Part shown: piece by piece, positions 1-5,985 of the stretch
Position numbering within the stretch: position 1 is the stretch's first letter
Layout of the letters: each line of letters opens with the position of its first letter
Assembly: GCA_900545075.1 (NCBI GenBank)
Contig: UQXT01000074.1
Span: 1-9,948, forward strand
Direction: 5' to 3'
DNA length: 9,948 nucleotides
From: an uncultured Collinsella sp.
Lineage (GTDB): Bacteria > Actinomycetota > Coriobacteriia > Coriobacteriales > Coriobacteriaceae
Position numbers and translations under genes: made by a program
Notes under the pieces: generated by a model
The model's input: the letters and a program-made list of their open reading frames with translations, nothing else
What the model was told of the DNA's origin: nothing
Database searches by the model: none

Positions 1-66
1 CGCAGTGGCGGCTCCAGCACCAGCGCCACCAGCGGCTGTTGCGCCAACTGCCCGCATAACCACTAG
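1..66 (+). CDS. C-terminal fragment of an unidentified protein with a Cys-rich tail
   Basis: Frame 1 is open from the window edge to a TAG at 64-66. It is the coding frame because 17 of its 21 sense codons end in C, matching the codon habit of metK and gltX, and because the stop lies just before a terminator hairpin. The visible tail is Gly/Ser/Thr-rich and ends SGCCANCPHNH, with three Cys and two His in the last 11 residues. This could be a metal-binding or zinc-ribbon-like tail, but too little is visible to name a family. It converges with rsmB. The 5' part lies outside the window. Confidence 0.6.
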   Translation, partial: RSGGSSTSATSGCCANCPHNH

Positions 67-73
67 AAACCAA

Positions 74-107
74 GCAGCCCCGCGACCGACACCGATCGCG
101 GGGCTGC
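74..107. terminator. Terminator hairpin between convergent genes
   Basis: A perfect 12-bp GC-rich stem (74-85 with 96-107) has a 10-nt loop. On the + strand it is followed by GTCTTTA, and on the - strand by TTGGTTTC, so the T-tract is modest either way. It lies 7 nt past the TAG of the upstream + gene and about 100 nt past the rsmB stop on the - strand, so it may serve both convergent units. Confidence 0.7.
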
Positions 108-135
108 GTCTTTAGCTGCCCAAGTTTCCTTATGA

Positions 136-200
136 GTTGCGGTGAGATAAGGACTGTTTAGCAGGTAGAAGCGGCTTTTTAATCCCTATTTCACCGCAAC
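136..200. repeat. 18-bp inverted repeat with 29-nt loop downstream of rsmB
   Basis: The arms 136-153 (GTTGCGGTGAGATAAGGA) and 183-200 pair over 18 bp with one G-U (146/190) and one mismatch (150/186). The 29-nt interior is not symmetric. No T-run follows either side, so it is a poor intrinsic terminator. The stretch AGGACTGTTTAGCA (150-163) closely resembles AGGACTGTTTGAGCA in the nested palindrome at 2742-2879. It may be a distant or degenerate relative of that element, or an independent REP-like palindrome. Confidence 0.6.
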
Positions 201-207
201 TTAGTTG

Positions 208-1608
208 TTACTTATGGACCAGCCTGGCACAGAAGTGGCCGTCGTAGGAGTCGGCGTTTACGGGGACGCTTTGGAAAAGCCCGCGGTCGTTTTGGCGTAC
301 GGAGACGAGCTTCTTGGCCTGGGCGAACTCGGGCAGCTGCAGAATCTGTGCCTCGGAGAGGGGCGCCACGGTAAAGCCGGCGCCCTCGGGCGAAGCCAAA
401 AACGCATCCACGACCTGCGCGTTCTCCTCATCAAAGACCGAGCACGTCGCATAGATGAGCTCGCCATCCTCGGCAACGCGCGCGGCGGCTTCCTTAAGCA
501 TCGTCAGCTGCAGTTTAGGCAGCTCAACCGTCACATCCTTTTCGGTCAGGCGCCAAGGAATCTCGGGATGACGCCGCATGGTGCCGGTGCCCGAACACGG
601 GGCATCGATAAACACCGTATCAAACAGAACAGGCTTACCAAGCATGGCATCGAACGACGTGAGCACCGCATCGAGCTCGCACGCATCGCCCGAGACGGTA
701 CGAACGCCCTTGATGCCAGCCTTATGCAGGCGCGCGAGATTCTGGTCGCACTTGCGGTCGTGCAAATCGAGTGCAGTGTGCTGGCGGTCGTAGCCGGCAC
801 GCTTGGCCTGACACATTATCACATAGGTCTTGGTGCCACGACCGGCGCCAATCTCTAGGCAACGACCGGGACGTGTCGCCGCGGTAGCGATGAGCTGGGC
901 GTTAAGGTCCGAGGCCACGGCAGCCGCGCGCTCAAACACGCCCGACGCAACCGTGGCCTGCGCATCGACCGGCGCATGACAGCCCGGAAACACCGGCGCA
1001 ACAAGCTGCGATAGGTACGGATCAGGTTTGGTTGCAAAGGCGTTCTCGTGCAGAGCGAGCGGCGCAGGTGCCAAGTTACCGGCAAAGTTAAGCGCACCCT
1101 CGGGCGTATCGAACGACGCCATAATGCGGGCACAGAGCCAGCGCGGCATGCCCATCAGGCGAGACAGGCGAACCAAACGGCGCTCGGATTCATCGGCATC
1201 CGCCGCAGTAGCAAAATCCTCAACGTTGTCCGCAACCTTATGCAGCACGGCGTTCGCCAGACCGGCGGCCGACTTAGCGCCGCTGCGAACCAGCTCAACA
1301 CCCTGACTCACGGCAACGCGACCTGGGGTATGCAGGTAGAGCATCTCGAAAGCCGAGATGCGAAGCGCCATGCGAACACGCGGCGCGACCTTTTTGGGTT
1401 TATCGAGAAACTGGTCGAGCAGCTCATCCAAAATGCCCTGGGTGGCTGCAACACCAAGTGCCAAACGAGCGGCAAAGGCAGAATCGCGCTGGTCAATGGC
1501 CTTGGCCGAAGCACGGGACGAGAGAACGTCACGTGCGTACATGCCGCGGCGATCGGCCTCCATCAGCACGTCGAGCGCAAGCTTGCGCGCGGGGGAAAGC
1601 TTACTCAT
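208..1608 (-). CDS. rsmB: 16S rRNA (cytosine-967-C5)-methyltransferase RsmB
   Basis: Transfers a methyl group from SAM to C5 of C967 of 16S rRNA during 30S assembly (family knowledge). The 466-residue protein has an N-terminal NusB-like helical domain (about 1-140) and a C-terminal Nol1/Nop2/Sun methyltransferase domain. Visible motifs are the SAM-binding loop LEIGAGRGTKT (251-261), motif IV DAPCSGTGTMRRHPEIPW (335-352) with Cys338, and motif VI ATCS with the catalytic nucleophile Cys389. The SAM loop departs from the family-typical DxCAAPGGKT. The ATG at 1608 was chosen because it overlaps the fmt TGA as ATGA and has GGGG (1618-1621) 9 nt upstream; a GTG at 1623 would add five residues. Translational coupling to fmt is likely. 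Confidence 0.93.
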   Translation of the reverse strand: MSKLSPARKLALDVLMEADRRGMYARDVLSSRASAKAIDQRDSAFAARLALGVAATQGILDELLDQFLDKPKKVAPRVRMALRISAFEMLYLHTPGRVAVSQGVELVRSGAKSAAGLANAVLHKVADNVEDFATAADADESERRLVRLSRLMGMPRWLCARIMASFDTPEGALNFAGNLAPAPLALHENAFATKPDPYLSQLVAPVFPGCHAPVDAQATVASGVFERAAAVASDLNAQLIATAATRPGRCLEIGAGRGTKTYVIMCQAKRAGYDRQHTALDLHDRKCDQNLARLHKAGIKGVRTVSGDACELDAVLTSFDAMLGKPVLFDTVFIDAPCSGTGTMRRHPEIPWRLTEKDVTVELPKLQLTMLKEAAARVAEDGELIYATCSVFDEENAQVVDAFLASPEGAGFTVAPLSEAQILQLPEFAQAKKLVSVRQNDRGLFQSVPVNADSYDGHFCARLVHK

Positions 1609-2525
1609 GACAAAACACCCCACGTCAGATCGGCACCCTGCAGACCGGCAGCCCAGGCAGAGGCAGCCATGGCACGTTTGCCATCGGGCTTAACCTCGAG
1701 CAGCTCAACCGCACCATCGGACAGGCCCAGGTAGACGCGCTTGCTCTTGACGGCAACAGTGCCCTCGCCAAGCGACACATCAGCCGGCGCAGCATCGAGC
1801 ACGCGAACCGTCTTGCCGGCAATCACACAACGGGCGGGTGCAGTATCGGATGAAGCCAGCACGTGGCGCACGCAATCGAGCGCCGACATCTGAGGATCCA
1901 GACGCATCTCCTGCTTAGAAATCTTGGCAGCATGCGTGACAAGGGACTCATCCTGCTCGGTCCACACCGCCGTGTCATCGGCAAGCGAGGGCAGCGTATC
2001 GGCCAGCAGCTTACCGCCCAGCTCGCCAAGCTCCATCGTCAGTGCCTCGGCATGTTTACCGGCAACCGAAGTCGAGGCCTGGGCACAATAAGCGCCCGTA
2101 TCCACGCCATGTCCAATACGCATAATGGAAACGCCGGCAACATCATCACCAGCAAGAATAGCACGCTGAATGGGAGCAGCGCCACGCCAGCGAGGCAGCA
2201 AGGACGCATGAACATTCACAATACCAAGCGGCGCCATATGCAGCACCTCATCGGGCAAAATGCAGCCATAGGCAGCCACGCAGAAAATGTCAGCCTGGGC
2301 AGTCTGAAGAGCCTCAACAACCTCAGGCGTCATACGATTAGCCTCAACAACCGGCAACCCCAGCTCAAGCGCCTTGGCCTTAACGGGAGAAGGCTCAAGC
2401 TTCTTACCACGCCCACGAACAGCATCAGGACGAGTAATAACCAGCACAATCTCGTTCCCAGCCTCAACAAGCGAAGTCAGCGAAGGCACAGCAAAATCAG
2501 GCGTACCCATAAACACAATACGCAT
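1605..2525 (-). CDS. fmt: Methionyl-tRNA formyltransferase
   Basis: Formylates initiator Met-tRNA using 10-formyl-tetrahydrofolate, a cytosolic step that licenses bacterial translation initiation. The 306-residue length is normal. The start MRIVFMGTPDFAVPSL is canonical. The loop RGRGKKLEPSPVK (37-49) is present. The formyltransferase catalytic triad is visible as Asn104, His106 and Asp142, with SLLPRWRGAAPIQ at 108-120. A C-terminal tRNA-binding domain follows from about 205. The ATG at 2525 is preceded by GAGGGGAG (2535-2542) with 9 nt spacing. The gene overlaps rsmB by 4 bp at its end. A 362-bp gap separates it from def, unusual for a pair that is often adjacent. Codon use in its 5' part is odd: 32 of the first 60 codons end in T and only 3 in C, against 9 and 24 in metK. 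Confidence 0.95.
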   Translation of the reverse strand: MRIVFMGTPDFAVPSLTSLVEAGNEIVLVITRPDAVRGRGKKLEPSPVKAKALELGLPVVEANRMTPEVVEALQTAQADIFCVAAYGCILPDEVLHMAPLGIVNVHASLLPRWRGAAPIQRAILAGDDVAGVSIMRIGHGVDTGAYCAQASTSVAGKHAEALTMELGELGGKLLADTLPSLADDTAVWTEQDESLVTHAAKISKQEMRLDPQMSALDCVRHVLASSDTAPARCVIAGKTVRVLDAAPADVSLGEGTVAVKSKRVYLGLSDGAVELLEVKPDGKRAMAASAWAAGLQGADLTWGVLS

Positions 2526-2534
2526 AGAGAACGT

Positions 2535-2542
2535 CTCCCCTC
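2535..2542 (-). promoter_or_regulatory. Ribosome binding site of fmt
   Basis: On the - strand this reads GAGGGGAG, 9 nt upstream of the ATG at 2525. It supports that start and shows that fmt has its own translation signal rather than depending on def. Confidence 0.6.
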
Positions 2543-2639
2543 AACCAAAGCCGAGACGGCTACAAGTAACAGCGGAAAGCCAAGTACCCAGCCCATCCGC
2601 AATAACAATTCAACAAAAACAAATATACCCAAAACCAAA

Positions 2640-2667
2640 GAAAGAGCCGCATAAAAGCAGCTCCCTC
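2640..2667 (-). terminator. Terminator-like hairpin between def and fmt
   Basis: On the - strand an 11-bp stem (three G-U pairs, no mismatch) encloses the loop TTTTAT. It is followed by TTTGGTTTTGGG and then a T-rich run. Orientation and T-richness suit termination of transcripts coming from priA-def. The T-tract is interrupted, so strength is uncertain. Confidence 0.45.
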
Positions 2668-2741
2668 TCAACAAAGACTATCAGCGAAGACGCCCCTCCC
2701 TGGCCCGACGGCACCCGGGCGAAAAGGAGCACGAAAACGCA

Positions 2742-2879
2742 GTCCCCTTCCGCCGCAGGGCTTAGGTTATTGCTCCACGCGCAGTTCCGCACGAGCCGAA
2801 GAGCACTTAATGTGCTCTTCGTGCGAGCAGGACTGTTTGAGCATGGAGCAATAACCTAAGCCCTGCGGCGGAAGGGGAC
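2742..2879. repeat. Nested palindromic element, copy 1 (between def and fmt)
   Basis: Three tiers are visible. The outer stem is a perfect 36-bp Watson-Crick duplex, 2742-2777 with 2844-2879. A short middle helix pairs CAGTTCC (2782-2788, one bulged T) with GGACTG (2830-2835). The apical hairpin has a 13-bp stem (2789-2793 plus 2799-2806 with 2812-2824), a 5-nt one-sided bulge AGCCG (2794-2798) and the loop TTAAT (2807-2811). The 3' side carries two unpaired GAGCA copies (2825-2829 and 2839-2843). The element ends 8 nt from the def stop codon. Leftward transcription leaves the hairpin into TGCGTTTTCG, so it could also terminate def. A homologous element with different stem sequences is at 9188-9308. 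I do not recognise a named family. Confidence 0.85.
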
Positions 2880-2887
2880 GGAGGGAC

Positions 2888-3424
2888 CTACTCCGTCTCG
2901 CCCGGTCGAGCGCCGCGGGCCAGGGCGTCCTGGTACTCCTTGACGGCCTTGAGCCTCTGCATGGGCTTCAGTCGCTCGAACATGGTGTTGCCGTGCAGGT
3001 GATCGATCTCGTGTTGCAGGCACACGCAGAACAGATCGCCCGAGGCCTCGTAGCGGATCAGGTTGGCATCCAGGTCATACGCCTCGACGACGACATGGTC
3101 GGGACGCTCGATCTCGCAGCTAATGCCGGGGATAGACAGGCAACCCTCGCTAAACGGCACCAGATGGTCGCTCTGCTCAACAATGACGGGATTGATGAGC
3201 ACGTACGGATCGTAGTCGTTCTTGTCGGTGTAGTCGCAGTCGATAGTGACGAGCTGGATGAGCTCACCGATCTGCGGGGCAGCCAGGCCGCAACCGCCGT
3301 TGTCGAACATTATCTTCTTCATCTTCTCGGCAAGCGCCTCGATCGCCGGGGTGATCTCCTCGATGACGGCGCACTCCTGGCGCAGACGAGGGTCGGGCGA
3401 CAGTACGATTCCGTTGGCTTCCAT
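2888..3424 (-). CDS. def: Peptide deformylase
   Basis: Metalloenzyme that removes the N-formyl group from nascent proteins at the ribosome exit, undoing the modification Fmt adds. All three family motifs are present: GCGLAAPQ (44-51, motif I), EGCLS (93-97, motif II, metal ligand Cys95) and HEIDH (138-142, motif III HExxH with ligands His138 and His142 and catalytic Glu139). The length of 178 residues is typical. Two in-frame ATGs lie at 3430 and 3424. I chose 3424 because the ribosome site GAAAGG touches the first ATG with no spacing but lies 6 nt from the second. The priA stop is 18 bp upstream, so def is probably cotranscribed with priA. Confidence 0.95.
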   Translation of the reverse strand: MEANGIVLSPDPRLRQECAVIEEITPAIEALAEKMKKIMFDNGGCGLAAPQIGELIQLVTIDCDYTDKNDYDPYVLINPVIVEQSDHLVPFSEGCLSIPGISCEIERPDHVVVEAYDLDANLIRYEASGDLFCVCLQHEIDHLHGNTMFERLKPMQRLKAVKEYQDALARGARPGETE

Positions 3425-3430
3425 GGCCAT

Positions 3431-3436
3431 CCTTTC
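3431..3436 (-). promoter_or_regulatory. Ribosome binding site that decides the def start
   Basis: Reads GAAAGG on the - strand. It abuts the ATG at 3430 (0 nt) and is 6 nt from the ATG at 3424, so the second ATG is the better start by two codons. Confidence 0.6.
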
Positions 3437-3442
3437 GGGTTG

Positions 3443-5896
3443 TTACATCAAATCATAGGCGTCGACGTCAACACTCAAGCTCACGCCGCGCACGGAGCCC
3501 ACCTCTTTGAGGCAGGCGTCGATATCATCAGAGACATGGTACCCTACCGGCGACTTCACAAGCAGGTGGAAGCGATAACGGTCCTTGGCTCTCTCGATTA
3601 CACATGAAGCCGGGCCCAGCACCTGCGGCACCGCGCTGCCCGCCCGCAAAAAGTCGGGCGCGGCGGCGTGCCAGCGGCGCTTGAGGAGCTTTGCGATGTG
3701 CCCAATATAATCCCGTGCATCATCGCGGCTTGCCGACCAAACCAAAATGTTGACCAGGCGCACGAAGGGCGGATACAGAGCGTCGCGACGCTGGTCCAAG
3801 TCGTGGTCGGTAAAGATCGAACGGTCATGCTCGGCAACGGCACGAATGACCGGGTCCTCGGGCAGATAGGTCTGGATAATAACCTCGCCAGGGCGATCAC
3901 CGCGACCGGCACGGCCCGCGACCTGCTCCAGCAAATCGTAGGCGCGCTCCCCCGCTCTAAAATCGGGCAGCTTCAGCGCGAAGTCGGCATTGACCACGCC
4001 CACTAACGTGACCTCGGGAAAATCGAGGCCCTTGGCAATCATCTGGGTGCCCAGCAGCACCGCGCAATCGGCAGCGTCGAACTGTTCGAGCAGCTTTTTG
4101 TGTGCGTCCTTGCCGCGTGTGGAATCGGCGTCCATGCGAATGATGGCGACGTCGTCGGGCAGCATCTGGTGCAGTGCGTCCTCGATCTGCTGCGTGCCCA
4201 GACCCATTTTTGCCAGGTAGCGGCTGCCGCATTTGGGACAGCGGCTCGTGGGCGCCGGATAGGGCTGCACGCGCCAGGACGAACCGCAAGTGTGGCACTG
4301 CAGTGTATGCGTGCGCTCGTGATACGTGAGCGCGGTGGAGCAGTGGTTACAGGTGGGGACGCAGCCACACTCGCGGCACATCAAAAACGGCGCAAAACCG
4401 CGGCGGTTATGCAGCAACACGGCCTTCTCGCGGCGCTCGACAACGCGTTCCAAGCCTTCCATCAGCGGTTTTGAGAACATGGAGCGGCTACCGTGCGAAA
4501 ACTCGCGGCGCAGGTCGGCAATGCGGACCGTGGGAAGCACGGCGTGTCCCGGGCGCTCGGGCATCTCGACGCGCGTCCAGGTGCCACCGTTATACGTGCC
4601 ACGGCGGCAGCGGTCGAGGGCCTCGGCAGAAGGCGTGGCGGAACCCAATACGAGCGGACAGCGGTAGCGTCGCGCTATCTCGGCCGCCACCTCGCGCGCA
4701 TGGTAGCGCGGACTGGAGCCCTGCTTGTAGCTGGTCTCGTGCTCCTCGTCAATGATGATGAGGCCCAGGTCGCTGAGCGGGCAAAAGAGCGCCGAGCGGG
4801 CGCCGACGACAACACGGGCGGCACCGCTGGCAACCATGTCCCACTGGTCCAGGCGCTCGCCGGCCGAAAGGCGCGAATGGAACACGGCGACCGTCTCGCC
4901 AAAGCGCGAACGGAAGCGGCCGACGGTTTGAGCCGTCAGCGAGATCTCGGGCACGAGCACGCAGGCCGAGCGACCGGCCGCGAGCACACGCTCGATAGCG
5001 GAGAGGTAGACCTCGGTTTTGCCGGAGCCCGTAACGCCGTCCACGAGCACCACGTCGCCGTGCGCATCCAGGCGAGCGCGCTCAATCTGCGCGAGCGCCT
5101 GCTGCTGGCCGTTCGTAAGCGCGACCGGTGCCTTGCCGTTTGCCGAGGACAGCGTAGTCTGCTCGCTGCAGCCACGCCAGGCTCGGCGCTCCTCCACCAC
5201 GACGACACCACGTTTTTCGAGCGCCTTAATGGTCGCCGACATACTGTTGTAGAGCAGGTTGAGGTCGCGCGTCGTGACCGGTCCGCACTGGAGCGCCTCG
5301 ATGAGCTGACGCTGACGAACCGCAGTCTTGGGCGGCGTATAGTCAAAGCCCTCAGGCGTAAGCATCACCCAACGGTTTTGGATAGGCTTGACGGCGGGGC
5401 GCTCAACCGTCCACGCACCGTCATCGCCCTTAACGACACGCGGACTTCCGCCCGGAGGCAAAAACAGGCGCAGGCACTCGGAAAGCGTCGCTACATATTC
5501 GCGGCTCATCCAACGCGCAATGCGGGCGGCCTCGGCGCCAAAGAGCGGTTTGCTGAGGATGGCCTCGATGAGCTTGATGCGCGCAGGATCGAGGGTATTG
5601 TTGCCTTGCAGCTCGCCCAGTTCAGAAACAATGTCGACGATATAGCCCGCAGCCGCACGGTTGCCAAAGTGGACCAGGACGGTGGAGCCGATCTGGGCCT
5701 CGTTGTCGAAGGACTGCGGAATGCCATAGGCAAACGGCTCGGACAGCGCACGGGTGGGAATGTCCAGGACCACGCTCGCGTAGGCGGCAATGGGCTCGGG
5801 AGCAGGCGCGTGCTTGGCCTGCTCGACCGTGCGGGCATGCTTCACAGGAGCCTGCTCGGGTTCAGGCGAACCAAACAGCGAAAGTTGCTCGGCCAT
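3443..5896 (-). CDS. priA: Primosomal protein N', replication restart helicase PriA
   Basis: A 3'-5' superfamily 2 DNA helicase that recognises stalled forks and D-loops and reloads the replisome. In order: a Pro/Ala-rich N-terminal tail (1-36); the DNA-binding domain from about 37 (YASVVLDIPT); Walker A GVTGSGKT (287-294); DEEH (383-386); SATPS (419-423); a zinc-binding insertion with all eight expected Cys (507, 510, 516, 519, 534, 537, 553, 556); helicase motif GTQMIAKGLDFP (616-627); QVAGRAGRG (658-666); and a C-terminal domain beginning near YPPF (708-711). The 817-residue length is full. Both nucleotide-binding and DEEH motifs are intact, so an active helicase is expected; some actinobacterial PriA homologues have lost them. 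The ATG at 5896 has a strong AGGAGGTG upstream. It is followed by def at 18 bp and preceded by a gltX terminator. Confidence 0.97.
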   Translation of the reverse strand: MAEQLSLFGSPEPEQAPVKHARTVEQAKHAPAPEPIAAYASVVLDIPTRALSEPFAYGIPQSFDNEAQIGSTVLVHFGNRAAAGYIVDIVSELGELQGNNTLDPARIKLIEAILSKPLFGAEAARIARWMSREYVATLSECLRLFLPPGGSPRVVKGDDGAWTVERPAVKPIQNRWVMLTPEGFDYTPPKTAVRQRQLIEALQCGPVTTRDLNLLYNSMSATIKALEKRGVVVVEERRAWRGCSEQTTLSSANGKAPVALTNGQQQALAQIERARLDAHGDVVLVDGVTGSGKTEVYLSAIERVLAAGRSACVLVPEISLTAQTVGRFRSRFGETVAVFHSRLSAGERLDQWDMVASGAARVVVGARSALFCPLSDLGLIIIDEEHETSYKQGSSPRYHAREVAAEIARRYRCPLVLGSATPSAEALDRCRRGTYNGGTWTRVEMPERPGHAVLPTVRIADLRREFSHGSRSMFSKPLMEGLERVVERREKAVLLHNRRGFAPFLMCRECGCVPTCNHCSTALTYHERTHTLQCHTCGSSWRVQPYPAPTSRCPKCGSRYLAKMGLGTQQIEDALHQMLPDDVAIIRMDADSTRGKDAHKKLLEQFDAADCAVLLGTQMIAKGLDFPEVTLVGVVNADFALKLPDFRAGERAYDLLEQVAGRAGRGDRPGEVIIQTYLPEDPVIRAVAEHDRSIFTDHDLDQRRDALYPPFVRLVNILVWSASRDDARDYIGHIAKLLKRRWHAAAPDFLRAGSAVPQVLGPASCVIERAKDRYRFHLLVKSPVGYHVSDDIDACLKEVGSVRGVSLSVDVDAYDLM

Positions 5897-5904
5897 GGCC
5901 CAAG

Positions 5905-5912
5905 CACCTCCT
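5905..5912 (-). promoter_or_regulatory. Strong ribosome binding site of priA
   Basis: Reads AGGAGGTG on the - strand, near-perfect anti-16S complementarity, 8 nt before the ATG at 5896. It lies only 23 nt downstream of the gltX terminator stem. Confidence 0.75.
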
Positions 5913-5935
5913 ATCCCATACGTCTACAGAAACAA

Positions 5936-5962
5936 GAGCCCCACTCGTGGTGAGCGGGGCTC
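5936..5962 (-). terminator. Terminator hairpin downstream of gltX
   Basis: On the - strand an 11-bp stem (one G-U) starts with GAGCCCC and closes with GGGGCTC around a 5-nt loop. It is followed by TTGTTTCTG. It begins about 23 nt after the gltX stop (5986) and ends 39 nt before the priA ATG. It should end or attenuate gltX transcripts before priA. Confidence 0.75.
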
Positions 5963-5985
5963 GGATACATGCGTTTGCGCAGCTG

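Larger units (their letters stand above)
2526..2741. other. Gene-free, C-poor (on - strand) spacer upstream of fmt
   Basis: No credible gene is present. Read on the - strand toward fmt, the part from about 2680 to 2526 is rich in T and G and poor in C, the same skew as the first third of fmt. It contains the terminator-like hairpin at 2640-2667. A promoter for fmt is expected if that hairpin works. TTGAAT with TGGGTA 17 nt downstream on the - strand is the best I can find, and it is weak. A 65-codon hydrophobic frame starting with TTG (2674-2477) crosses the region but lacks the genome's codon bias and runs into fmt. Confidence 0.5.

Noticed and set aside
2..115. Ala/Pro-rich reading of frame 2 at the left edge
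   Set aside because: It runs through the terminator stem and lacks C-ending codons; frame 1 has the right bias and stops before the hairpin.
205..858. 217-codon + strand frame opposite the rsmB C-terminus
   Set aside because: Antisense shadow of the conserved RsmB methyltransferase domain.
2477..2674. 65-codon hydrophobic frame on the - strand upstream of fmt
   Set aside because: It starts with TTG inside a terminator-like hairpin, has no C-ending codon bias and overlaps fmt. The hydrophobicity comes from the T-rich DNA.
2742..2879. Integron attC site, CRISPR repeat or retron RNA as an explanation of the nested palindrome
   Set aside because: There are no attC core-site boxes at the stem ends, no repeat-spacer periodicity, and no reverse transcriptase or integrase nearby.
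4493..5953. 486-codon open frame antisense to priA
   Set aside because: It is opposite a motif-complete priA. Long antisense frames are expected in GC-rich genes with C/G-ending codons, and the translation is low-complexity Arg/Gly/Ala without a recognisable domain.
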